A stretch of DNA of 64,000 bases, taken from the NCBI RefSeq assembly GCF_016862895.1, contig NZ_BONV01000032.1, forward strand, positions 1-64,000, written 5' to 3'. Shown here one piece after another: positions 36,396 to 44,291 of the stretch. The translations under genes and the position numbers were made by a program. Every line of letters starts with the position of its first letter. Within the stretch, counting starts at the first letter, position 1. The stretch comes from Planotetraspora kaengkrachanensis (GTDB taxonomy: Bacteria; Actinomycetota; Actinomycetes; Streptosporangiales; Streptosporangiaceae). The notes below the pieces were generated by a model. That model ran no database searches, was not told the DNA's origin, and saw nothing but the letters and a program-made list of their open reading frames with translations.

Positions 36396-36470
36396 AGCGC
36401 CCCCTGGGAGCAGTGTCGTCTCACCGACGCTGACACGCTCCACCGCCGGCAGGGAGGACCGGACGGCCGT

Positions 36471-36500
36471 ACGAAGGGGCGGCCGGCGCTGCCCCTTCGT
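36471..36500. terminator. Perfect 10-bp hairpin splitting the eCIS cluster
   Basis: ACGAAGGGGC and its exact complement GCCCCTTCGT flank a 10-nt loop in the 68-116 bp gap between the emfourin-like membrane protein gene (ends 36512) and the DUF4157 gene. It may terminate or attenuate the regulator-cap-ATPase-membrane block, implying a separate promoter for DUF4157 and structural genes. Confidence 0.55.
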
Positions 36501-36511
36501 GCGTCACCTCG

Positions 36512-37963
36512 CTACTGGCGCTCGATGACCTGGTCCAGGATGTCCGTCACGGCCTGCCAGTCAGAAGGCAGGGCGTCGTAACGGACCGACCGCCGGCCGT
36601 TGACCAGCAACTCGTAGGTGATGTGGTCCGCGCCTCCAGGTTCCGCGGCGGGCTCGCCGAGCTCCAGCACCTCGAGCTTCTCGTTCAGCGCGGCCAGCTC
36701 GTCGGGTGTGAGGGTTGTGTCCACATTGGTGGTGACCCGTGTGACCGTGGCGCGGCCGTCCCCGAACACCGTGATGCGGTCGGCGAATCCGGCGAAGCCG
36801 CCCGAGCGGCGGTATTCGACGAGCAGCTTCGACGCGGGGTCGACCGGAGGAGGCGCGGGGGAGACGACCCGCGGCGACGGCGACGGTGACGGCGCCGGCG
36901 ACGCTGAGGGGGACGGCGAGGGCGGCTCCGGCGGCCGCATGGTGACCCCCGGCGCGGGCGAGACCGCCTCCTGCGAGGGCGACCCCGCCACCCCGATCGG
37001 GCCGGATCCCGAGTCGGCGGAATCGGTGGACGATCCCAGGTTGAGCGCCACGCCTCCGGCGAGGACGGCGACCAGGGTTCCGGCCAGGACCAGCGGCAGC
37101 ACACCCAGACGCGGCCGGACGATCCGCACGCCGTCGGCGCCCACCGGCCGCCCCTCCTCGGGCGTGGCCACGACGTGGAACCGCACCCGCTGCGGCCTGC
37201 CGAACCATTCCTGGCGGGCGTGCACCTGGAACGGGACCGAGGATCTGCCCGGTTCGACCGTCGCCTCCGCCGGGAGCTCGAATCGCAGCAGTCCATCGGT
37301 GTCGGACGCGGTGAGCCGTAACCGCTCGGGGACGTTGCCCTGGTTGTCGATCAGCAGCGTCTGCGTCGTACGGCTCCCGCCGCGTGCGGCGCCCGGTTCG
37401 AGCATCAGCGACAGCGACCGGAAATCGCCCAGGTGCACCGCTCCGACGACGCTCGCCTGCAGGCCCGCGGTGACCTGGGAGTCGGCCAGCACGCCGAAGC
37501 TCCACGTGCCGGCGGACGCCGAGGCATGACGGGTGGGCGCGAACCGCACGGTGCACACGGCTGGGCGCCCGGGATACACCGTCAGGTCGGCGGGCTCGAC
37601 GCTCGCCCAGGGCGCCGCCGGGCCGGACACGCGGACCAGGAACCGCTCGACCCGGGTCCCGGTGTTGTGGACGGTTGCCTGAGTCTCCGCGATCTGCCCG
37701 GGATCGACCGCGAGAGCCGTGTCCGCGAGCTCGATCCTCGCCCCCGACCCTTGCTCCGGCTCCACCCGTTCGTGCCGTGCCGTCCGCGGCCCCGTTTCCG
37801 GCGGCGGCGAGTGCGGATCCTGGCGTTGTGGCTGCGGTTCCTGGGGAGGCGGGCGGTGGCCCGCCGTCCGGTCCCACGGCAGGTAGGCGCCGCAGGCCGG
37901 GTTGACGCAGAACTGGGTGCCCTCGGCGTTGACCTGGCCGCAGACCGCGCAGGTGACGTTCAT
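36512..37963 (-). CDS. eCIS membrane protein: zinc ribbon, Ig-like, TM, emfourin-like domain
   Basis: 483 residues. N-terminal zinc ribbon (Cys 5, 8, 19, 24), Pro/Gln linker, two Ig-like/CARDB-type repeats (VHNTGTRVERFLVRVSG, TLLIDNQGNVPERLRLTA), TM near residues 288-312 preceded by RIVRPRLG and followed by acidic STDSAD, so N-in/C-out. A Ser-Pro linker leads to a C-terminal ~100-residue domain starting EYRRSGGFAGFADRITVF with TPDELAALNEKL and ITYELLVNGRR; this matches emfourin-like M4-protease inhibitor domains. One of three paralogous proteins in tandem. Confidence 0.7.
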   Translation of the reverse strand: MNVTCAVCGQVNAEGTQFCVNPACGAYLPWDRTAGHRPPPQEPQPQRQDPHSPPPETGPRTARHERVEPEQGSGARIELADTALAVDPGQIAETQATVHNTGTRVERFLVRVSGPAAPWASVEPADLTVYPGRPAVCTVRFAPTRHASASAGTWSFGVLADSQVTAGLQASVVGAVHLGDFRSLSLMLEPGAARGGSRTTQTLLIDNQGNVPERLRLTASDTDGLLRFELPAEATVEPGRSSVPFQVHARQEWFGRPQRVRFHVVATPEEGRPVGADGVRIVRPRLGVLPLVLAGTLVAVLAGGVALNLGSSTDSADSGSGPIGVAGSPSQEAVSPAPGVTMRPPEPPSPSPSASPAPSPSPSPRVVSPAPPPVDPASKLLVEYRRSGGFAGFADRITVFGDGRATVTRVTTNVDTTLTPDELAALNEKLEVLELGEPAAEPGGADHITYELLVNGRRSVRYDALPSDWQAVTDILDQVIERQ

Positions 37964-38979
37964 TGCAGACCCTCCAGCCACGATCGCACCTGGTCCTGGT
38001 TGTCGTATGCCCAGGACGCCGCCGCGAGCAGCAGGGCGAGCAGGACGCACCACACCAGCAACCTGACCAGTCCGCCGAGACACCCGGCCGTGCGCTGCCG
38101 CGGAGCTCCCGCGGGGACGTACACGACCTGCGGGCGCGGCGGCTCCGGCGGCTCGGGCCGCGGCGGAGGGGGCGCGGGGGCCGGCGCCGGCTGCGGCCGC
38201 GGCGCGGCGGGGACCGCGCGGGAGCCGTTCACGACGATCGGCGTGCGGTCGCGCGGCGTCGCGGTGACGGTGAAGCGGAAGGTCCGGCCGTCGTCCTGTC
38301 CGCTCACCACGGTCACCCTGACCGGCACGGTCGTGCGCCCCGGCCCGGCGGAGACCGATGCGGGCAGGTCGAGTCGGAGCTCGCCCGACTCGTCTGCGGC
38401 GCCCAGCTTCACCACTTCTGCCAGGTTGCCCCCGTTGACCAGGATGAGGGAGTGCTCGGTCGTGCCCCGGCCCCGCGTCACCTGCGGCCACAACTCCGCG
38501 GAGAGTGCGGAGAACGTGCCGACCGTCAGCCAGCCGGTCGCGTCCGCGTGCAGGCCGGCGTTCACCGACGACTCGACGAGGACGCCGAAATCCCACCGGC
38601 CCGCACCGGCCGACGACGAACGGGGCGGGGTGAAGCGCAGCACGCAGACGGCCTTGGTGCCCGGGTAGACGGCGAGTTCGGCCGGGTCGGCCAGCCCCCA
38701 CACCGCGGCGGGCCCGAACAGCCGCAACTCGAACTGCTCGACGCGGGTCCCGGTGTTGTGGATCGTCACCTGGGTCTCGGTCGTCCGGCCGGGTTCGACC
38801 GTCAGGGCGGTCTCCGCGAGTTCGACGCGCACACCGGCGCGCTGCTCCGCGACGGGCACCCGGCCCGGCTCCGGCTGCCGGGCGCGGTCCCACGGAAGGT
38901 AGGCGCCGCACGCCGGGTTCGCGCAGAACTGGACGCCCCCGACGTTCTGGAAGCCGCACTTGGCGCATGTCGATGTCAT
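37960..38979 (-). CDS. eCIS membrane protein: zinc ribbon, Ig-like, C-terminal TM
   Basis: 339 residues. Zinc ribbon (CAKCG ... CANPACG, Cys 5, 8, 19, 24) of the same type as its neighbours, then two Ig-like domains (VTIHNTGTRVEQFELRLFG, LILVNGGNLAEVVKLGA), a Pro-rich linker and a TM near residues 303-323 (LVRLLVWCVLLALLLAAASW) with a short charged tail. Shares ATGA overlaps with both neighbours. The shortest paralogue, with no large extracytoplasmic domain. Probable membrane anchor of the CIS; function inferred. Confidence 0.65.
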   Translation of the reverse strand: MTSTCAKCGFQNVGGVQFCANPACGAYLPWDRARQPEPGRVPVAEQRAGVRVELAETALTVEPGRTTETQVTIHNTGTRVEQFELRLFGPAAVWGLADPAELAVYPGTKAVCVLRFTPPRSSSAGAGRWDFGVLVESSVNAGLHADATGWLTVGTFSALSAELWPQVTRGRGTTEHSLILVNGGNLAEVVKLGAADESGELRLDLPASVSAGPGRTTVPVRVTVVSGQDDGRTFRFTVTATPRDRTPIVVNGSRAVPAAPRPQPAPAPAPPPPRPEPPEPPRPQVVYVPAGAPRQRTAGCLGGLVRLLVWCVLLALLLAAASWAYDNQDQVRSWLEGLQ

Positions 38980-40874
38980 GTCACGACCAGCCAGTCATAG
39001 GGGATCTTCACGAACGGCCGCTGGATGTAGAACGGCTCGACCTCGGCGAAGCCGTCGCCCTGGCTCAGCACGCACACGTCGGCCAGAGCCGTGGCGTACA
39101 GACCCGAGTCGTCGCGGTAGCTCGTGGCGTCGGGGGTGAGCAGGACCGCCGACCGTTCGCCGATCAGGTCGTCCTCCAGCCGGGGAGCGGCGGTGCCCAC
39201 GTTCCCCGGTTCGGTCCTGTCGAGCCCGGCGGCCGCCTTCCGCTGCCCCGTGCCGTTCCCTTCCGGGTCGACCACGAGATAGTCGAACGAGACCTCCGCC
39301 GCCGCAGGCAGGGCGTCGAGGGTCGAGGCGATGAAACCGCCGTCCTCCTTGGCGTCGATCCGCACGGCCTGGCCGCCCTCACGCACGGTCAGGATGATCA
39401 CGCTGTCGGGCGTCGCCGTCTCGATGCCGGGGACCCGTACGCGCTGCTGGCCCGTTCCGATGCGCGCGCTGCCCGCCTCGTACGGCAGGCCTCCGACGGT
39501 CCCTTTCGACCGGGTGAGCACGAGGTAGCTGAAGCGCAGCCCGTCGGGCGGGGAGTCGGACACCGCCTCCACCCGGAACGACTTCTTCTCCCGCCCGGCC
39601 ACGCGCAGCGCCGCGGCGGGGTAGTTGCCGCCGGTGCGCGGCCGGGCGTCGGTCACGGTGGTGCCCGACATCGTGATCGCGGTCAGGTCGGGGGTGAGGA
39701 AGATCTTCGAGTCGGAGGTGAGGCCCGTCACGGAGACGTCCGCGGCGCCGCCGGACAGTTCGCCCTTGCCGGCGAAGTACGACGGAGCCGGCGGCGGCTT
39801 CTTGGGGCTCGGCTTGGGCGTGGCCTTCGTCCCGCCTGCGCTCGGGCTCGGGCTCGCGTCCTTTCCCTTGGCCTCGGCGGGTTCGTCTTCGGGGCCGCCG
39901 GGTGTCACCTCGCCCGCCGCTCCGGCGGGCGCCGCCGGGTCGGTGGTCGACCGGGTCAGCGCCAGCGCGCCGCCGACGAGGGCGGCGGCGACGAGCGGCG
40001 CCACGATCAGCGGCCACCGGCCGAACCTCGGCGCGACGATCCGCGTGCCGTCCACGGCCACGGCCCGCCCGCCCGACGGCGTCACGGTGATCGTGAACGG
40101 CACCCGTTTCGGCAGGCCGAAGGTCGCGGGCGTCGCCGCGACCTGCACCGCCACCTCTGTCTTCCCCGGAGCGAGCCGCGCGCCGCCGGGCAGGGTGATG
40201 CGCAGTTCGTTCTCCGGATCGGTGGCGCCGAGCCACACGTCCTCGGGCGCGTTGCCCTGGTTGTCGAGCACGAGCACCTGTCGCGTACGGCTCCCGCCGC
40301 GCGCGGCGACGGGGGACAGGGCGGCGGTCAGCGCGTGGAACCGCGCGACGGACAACGTGCCGGGCGCGCTCTGGCGCAGGCCGCCGCTGACCTCGGAGGC
40401 CGCCTGCACGGCGAAGTCCCATACGCCGGCGGGCCCGCCGGGGCCGCGCGGCGGAGCGAACGTCACCGTCGCCGTGGCGGCGGCGCCCGGATAGACGGTG
40501 AGCTCGCCGGGGTCGGCCGTGGCCCACCGGGCCGCAGTGCCGGTGACGGCCAACGCGAACCGCTCGACCCGCGTCCCGGTGTTGAACACGGTGACCCGGA
40601 CCTGCGCCTGTCCGCCCGGTTCGACCGAGGGCTCCGCCAGGTCGAGCTCCAGGCGCATCCCCACCTGCCCGGAGGACGGGGGGATGAACGACGTCTGGGG
40701 TTGCCGCGTCTCCGGTCGCGACCGCCCCGAGGACTGTTCTCCGGGCTGCTCTCCTGGCTGCCGGGGCTCGCCGGGTTGCGGTCCGGCCGACCAGGAGAGG
40801 TACGCGCCGCAGCCGGGGTTCGAGCAGAACCGGGCTCCGGGTGGGTTGGAGGTGCCGCAACTCGCGCAGTTCAT
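38976..40874 (-). CDS. eCIS membrane protein: zinc ribbon, Ig-like, TM, repeat-rich C-terminus
   Basis: 632 residues. Zinc ribbon (Cys 3, 6, 17, 22), Gln/Gly/Pro linker, two Ig-like domains (VTVFNTGTRVERFALAVTG, VLVLDNQGNAPEDVWLGA), TM near 284-306 after RIVAPRFGRWP, then a Lys/Pro/Ser linker. The ~250-residue C-terminal domain has related strands in three places (FSYLVLTR, FDYLVVDPEG, PYDWLVVT), suggesting internal repeats. Overlaps both neighbours (ATGA). The C-terminal domain is outside the cytoplasm if the positive-inside rule holds. Confidence 0.65.
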   Translation of the reverse strand: MNCASCGTSNPPGARFCSNPGCGAYLSWSAGPQPGEPRQPGEQPGEQSSGRSRPETRQPQTSFIPPSSGQVGMRLELDLAEPSVEPGGQAQVRVTVFNTGTRVERFALAVTGTAARWATADPGELTVYPGAAATATVTFAPPRGPGGPAGVWDFAVQAASEVSGGLRQSAPGTLSVARFHALTAALSPVAARGGSRTRQVLVLDNQGNAPEDVWLGATDPENELRITLPGGARLAPGKTEVAVQVAATPATFGLPKRVPFTITVTPSGGRAVAVDGTRIVAPRFGRWPLIVAPLVAAALVGGALALTRSTTDPAAPAGAAGEVTPGGPEDEPAEAKGKDASPSPSAGGTKATPKPSPKKPPPAPSYFAGKGELSGGAADVSVTGLTSDSKIFLTPDLTAITMSGTTVTDARPRTGGNYPAAALRVAGREKKSFRVEAVSDSPPDGLRFSYLVLTRSKGTVGGLPYEAGSARIGTGQQRVRVPGIETATPDSVIILTVREGGQAVRIDAKEDGGFIASTLDALPAAAEVSFDYLVVDPEGNGTGQRKAAAGLDRTEPGNVGTAAPRLEDDLIGERSAVLLTPDATSYRDDSGLYATALADVCVLSQGDGFAEVEPFYIQRPFVKIPYDWLVVT

Positions 40875-42922
40875 TGGCGCTCCCGGCTGACGAGGGAGAG
40901 ATAGGGCCCGAACTCGCGGTCCAGGCAGAGGCGCCCGAGCTTGCGGTACTCGCGCGCGACGGCGCCGACGACGTCGGCCATGCGGACCGGTTCCCCCGAC
41001 GTGGCCGCCAGGTAGGCGGCCGTGATCGCGACCGACCGGATGTGCCCGCCCGCGAGCTCGAAGGAGCACGCGAGGAAGCCGAGGTCCACGTCGGGATCGC
41101 GAGGCAGCCGCGCCCCCAGGCACCGGTCCCACAGCGTGCGCCGGAGTTCGGGCGAGGGCACGGGGAAGTCCACCACCTGGTCGAGCCGCCGGGTGAACGC
41201 CTCGTCGAGGTTGGCGCGAAGGTTGGTGGCCAGTATCGCGAGGCCGTCGAAGGTCTCCATGCGCTGCAACAGGTAGGCGCTCTCGATGTTGGCGTACCTG
41301 TCGTGCGCGTCACGGACCTCCGACCGCCTGCCGAAGATCGCATCGGCCTCGTCGAACAACAGGACGCCGTTCACTCCGGACGCCTCGGCGAAGATCCGCT
41401 CCAGGTTCTTCTCGGTCTCGCCGACGTACTTGTCGACGACGGTCGCCAGGTTCACCGTGTACAGGTCGAGCCCGAGCGAGGCGGCGATGACCTCCGCCGA
41501 CATGGTCTTGCCCGTGCCGGAGTCGCCGGCGAACAGGGCGGTCACGCCCCTGCCCCGCCCGCCTCCCGGCCGCATCCGCCATTCGCCGAGCACGGTGTCC
41601 CGGTGGCGCGCCCGCGCGGCGAGCTCGCGCAACTGGGCCGTCACGTCGGTGGGCAGCACGAGGTCGTCCCAGCCCACGGCGGGCTCGATCCTGCGGGCCA
41701 GCCGTTCCAGCCCGCCCGCGTTCTGGGCGCGGGCGCCGAGCCGCAGGTGGCCGGCGCGCAGCGGGCTCTCCTCGGCGCGCGCGACGAGGGCGGCGGCCGC
41801 CGCGGCCCGGGTGATCTGCTGAGGTCCCAGCGTGAAATGGGCGGTCGCCGCGTCCGGGTCGACGCCCGGCGCCAGCAGCCCGTTCAGCGCGTCGCGCCAC
41901 AACTGCGCGCGCACCGTCGCGGGTACGGCCTCCACGTCCGCGGGCAGCGGGGGAGTGGCGCTCCAGTGCGGATCGAAGGGGGCCGTGCCGTACAGGATGA
42001 CGACGACGCCCGCGCCGGGTGGCGCGGGAAGCGGCCCGGAGATCGGGCCCAGGACGATTCCACGCCCGGTGAGCAGCGCCTCCCGGTAGAGCGAGCGGGC
42101 GAGGTCGGGCGTGAGCGGCGCGGCGTCCGCGCAGAGCGCTCCTGCGCCCGCTTCTGACAGCGCGGCCACGGCGAGCGCGCGCCCGCCTCCTCCTGAACGC
42201 TCCCGCAGGTAGATGAGACGGACCCCGTTCCGTACGGCTCGCGCCAGCCGCTCGGCTCCAGGGAGCGCCACCGCCGCGGGGCCGGTGCCCGGGGTCGTCG
42301 GCGCCGGGCACGTCGCGGAGAACGTGAGCACCGGCGCGAGCGCGGTGTCGGGACGGTCGTCGCCGAGCAGGTGGGCGACCACCCGGTCGGGCACCCGCAG
42401 CGTCCGCGACAGCAGCGGCCGTTCGGGTTCCTCCACGACCAGCAGACCGAGGCCGGCCAGTGCGTCCAGCCGGGCCCGCCCGTGCGCGGACGCCTCCGGC
42501 ATGCCACACAGCCGCAGTGCGAGCCCGGCAGTGGCCCGCCGCCGGGTGACGTCGTCGTTGAGATAGCCGTAGAGCTGCTCGTACCTGCTGTCGACGTCGG
42601 GCAGCATCGCGGTGAGCAGCAGTTCGACGTCGAGGTGACCGAGGGCGGCCGCGGCGGCGAGGTCACGGAGCCGGGACCGGCCGCCCGCCGCCTCCGTCCG
42701 GTCCGCCGCCGCCTCGACGTCGGCGAGCCCCGGATCGCCGTCCGTGATGGGCATCCGCCTGGTGCGCAGAACCTCGTCGACGGCCCGGTCGGAGAGATAG
42801 AGGCCGCGGAAGGGGTCGTCCGGAAGGGGATCGCGGGCGCGGAACGCCGCGACGGCGCCGCGGACCCGTCGCTCGACGAGACCGAGCCGCCCGAACAGGT
42901 GGGTCATGCTGGGATCGGTCAC
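40871..42922 (-). CDS. eCIS AAA+ ATPase, Afp15/Pvc15-like
   Basis: 683 residues. C-terminal AAA+ module with Walker A GDSGTGKT near residue 465, Walker B VLLFDEADAIFG near 522, sensor-1 ILATNLRANLDEAF, and arginine-finger RRLDQVVDF. The N-terminal half is a variable helical domain with a second AAA-like remnant (APVLTF region lacks a P-loop). Matches the conserved eCIS ATPase thought to assist particle assembly or cargo loading. Overlaps DUF4255 gene upstream and membrane-protein gene downstream (ATGA both). Confidence 0.9.
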   Translation of the reverse strand: MTDPSMTHLFGRLGLVERRVRGAVAAFRARDPLPDDPFRGLYLSDRAVDEVLRTRRMPITDGDPGLADVEAAADRTEAAGGRSRLRDLAAAAALGHLDVELLLTAMLPDVDSRYEQLYGYLNDDVTRRRATAGLALRLCGMPEASAHGRARLDALAGLGLLVVEEPERPLLSRTLRVPDRVVAHLLGDDRPDTALAPVLTFSATCPAPTTPGTGPAAVALPGAERLARAVRNGVRLIYLRERSGGGGRALAVAALSEAGAGALCADAAPLTPDLARSLYREALLTGRGIVLGPISGPLPAPPGAGVVVILYGTAPFDPHWSATPPLPADVEAVPATVRAQLWRDALNGLLAPGVDPDAATAHFTLGPQQITRAAAAAALVARAEESPLRAGHLRLGARAQNAGGLERLARRIEPAVGWDDLVLPTDVTAQLRELAARARHRDTVLGEWRMRPGGGRGRGVTALFAGDSGTGKTMSAEVIAASLGLDLYTVNLATVVDKYVGETEKNLERIFAEASGVNGVLLFDEADAIFGRRSEVRDAHDRYANIESAYLLQRMETFDGLAILATNLRANLDEAFTRRLDQVVDFPVPSPELRRTLWDRCLGARLPRDPDVDLGFLACSFELAGGHIRSVAITAAYLAATSGEPVRMADVVGAVAREYRKLGRLCLDREFGPYLSLVSRERQ

Positions 42923-43581
42923 CGTCGCCGCTTCCCTTTCTTCGTCTCGGACGGCGTCGCCGGGTCGCCGGGCGCTCCGTTCGCGTGGCGGGTCATCACG
43001 ATGCGGGTCTGCCTGTTCACGACGCGGGTGACGAGATTCTCCGTCACCAGCGGGGCGGCGGGCTCGGGCGGCGCGGCCGGGACGGGCACGCTGACCACCA
43101 CGTCAAGCGAGGGTTTCAGCTCACCGCCCAGCGCCGTCCAGACGTCGGCGAAGGCGCGGTCCTCCGGTGGTGGCGACGCCACGGTCATCGGCACGGGAAG
43201 CCCCAACTCGGCCAGGGAGCCGGTGAGCCGCGACGGCGGGATCATCTCGTTCGCGAGCAGCACGACGAGCATCGACGAGAGCAGCCGGTGCTCGTCCTCG
43301 GGCCGCTGCGTCCACGCGGTGACGAGATACGACAACTTCATGTGGCGAGGCGGCCGGTGCCGCGCCGTGATGCGGCCGCCTGCGTCGTATTCCGGGATCC
43401 GGCCCAGCTCACGTCTGCGCAGGTCCTCGCGGATGTCGTAGAGATACACGTTGACGGTGGGGGTGTTCCGCCGGGCGGCCCACTCCTTGGTCGGCGCCTC
43501 GAGCAGGACCTCGATCCCGCCGCCCACCAGCGCGTCCTCGCGGATCAGGTTCCGCAGAGCCTCGTCGATTTCGTGGATCAC
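42919..43581 (-). CDS. DUF4255 protein, eCIS cap/tail-terminator family
   Basis: 220 residues. DUF4255 block: IHEIDEALRNLIREDALVGGGIEVLLEAPTKEWAARRNTPTVNVYLYDIREDLRRRE, followed by PPRHMKLSYLVTAWTQRPEDEHRLLSSML. The family includes Afp16/Pvc16-type tail-terminator or cap proteins that end the tube. A basic C-terminal tail (KKGKRRR) is specific to this protein. GTG start overlaps the regulator stop. Confidence 0.9.
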   Translation of the reverse strand: MIHEIDEALRNLIREDALVGGGIEVLLEAPTKEWAARRNTPTVNVYLYDIREDLRRRELGRIPEYDAGGRITARHRPPRHMKLSYLVTAWTQRPEDEHRLLSSMLVVLLANEMIPPSRLTGSLAELGLPVPMTVASPPPEDRAFADVWTALGGELKPSLDVVVSVPVPAAPPEPAAPLVTENLVTRVVNRQTRIVMTRHANGAPGDPATPSETKKGKRRR

Positions 43582-44192
43582 AACAGGCCGTTCCTGAGGG
43601 CGTACGCCACCGCGTGCGAGCGGTTGCGCAGGTTGAGCCGTGTCGTGACGTCATGCATGACGCTCTTCACGGTGCGCTGGGAGTAGCAGAGCCTGGCCGC
43701 GATCTCGGCGGTGTCGTACCCGTCCGCGACCAGGCGCAGCACCTGCACCTCCCGGTCGGCGAGGCCGGTGAACGACAGCCCGCGCGGGCCGAGCACGTCG
43801 CGCTGGAGGCTGCCCACCTGGGAGAGCAACCGGCCGAGCAGGTCGGGCGGAAGGCAGCCCTCACCCTTGGCCGCGGCCTCGATGATGGACAGGAGCCGGT
43901 CGGGAGTGGCCTCCGCCCGCCGGACCAGCCCGGCCACCCCGATCTCCATGACCGCGATCAGCCCAGCGTCGTCGACGTGCCGGGAGATCACGAGGATGCG
44001 CAGGTCCGGACGGCACCGCAGGACCTTCAGCGACCGCAGCAACTCCTCGTCGACGGTGTCGCCGACGACGAGGGCGACCCGCGCCTCGTCCTCGCCCACC
44101 AGCCGGACCTCGGGGCGCTGGCGCAGTTGACTGGCCACCCCGGCTCGGAGGATGGGGTCGTGAGCCTGGACGTACACCGCGATGCGATTCAC
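43578..44192 (-). CDS. LuxR-type regulator of the eCIS operon with degenerate receiver
   Basis: 204 residues. The receiver-like domain (IAVYVQAHDPILRAGVASQLRQ, ALVVGDTVDEELL) lacks the usual acidic cluster and the Lys of GFLLKD is replaced (GLVRRAEA). The DNA-binding domain GYDTAEIAARLCYSQRTVKSVMHDVTTRLNLRNR is intact. GTG 44192 is chosen because CATACT lies six bases upstream, indicating a leaderless start; longer ATG 44237 lies across the repeats. First gene of the eCIS unit, coupled to DUF4255 by GTGA. Probable phosphorylation-independent cluster regulator. Confidence 0.8.
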   Translation of the reverse strand: MNRIAVYVQAHDPILRAGVASQLRQRPEVRLVGEDEARVALVVGDTVDEELLRSLKVLRCRPDLRILVISRHVDDAGLIAVMEIGVAGLVRRAEATPDRLLSIIEAAAKGEGCLPPDLLGRLLSQVGSLQRDVLGPRGLSFTGLADREVQVLRLVADGYDTAEIAARLCYSQRTVKSVMHDVTTRLNLRNRSHAVAYALRNGLL

Positions 44193-44198
44193 GCGGTC

Positions 44199-44243
44199 AG
44201 TATGCGAAGCGGGTCCTAACGTGCGGTCAACGTGCACCTAACG
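44199..44243 (-). promoter_or_regulatory. eCIS operon promoter with SARP-like 11-bp heptamer repeats
   Basis: On the minus strand: CGTTAGG, CGTTGAC, CGTTAGG (plus coordinates 44237-44243, 44226-44232, 44215-44221), each separated by 4 bp, period exactly 11; then 10 bp to CATACT (44204-44199) and 6 bp to the GTG start. Three direct heptamers with 11-bp period just upstream of the -10 is the SARP-activator layout. The binding protein is unknown; the outer heptamer overlaps the hydrolase terminator. Confidence 0.65.
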
Positions 44244-44287
44244 CCGCCTCTTCGGGCGCTTGGCCGGGCACCCGGAGAGGCGGCGTT
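44240..44287 (-). terminator. Perfect 12-bp stem after the esterase gene
   Basis: AACGCCGCCTCT and its complement AGAGGCGGCGTT enclose a 24-nt loop, 5 nt after the esterase stop. It would insulate the eCIS promoter from read-through. Overlaps the third SARP-like heptamer. Confidence 0.7.
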
Positions 44288-44291
44288 CTCG

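Noticed and set aside
36512-38968. Single 818-residue fusion protein
   Set aside because: The first ~335 residues are a shifted-frame reading of the neighbouring membrane-protein gene; the real start is ATG 37963 with an ATGA overlap and a proper zinc ribbon.
22249-44243. Prophage or R-type tailocin
   Set aside because: No capsid, portal, terminase, integrase, holin or endolysin is present; DUF4157, AAA+ ATPase and DUF4255 identify an eCIS.
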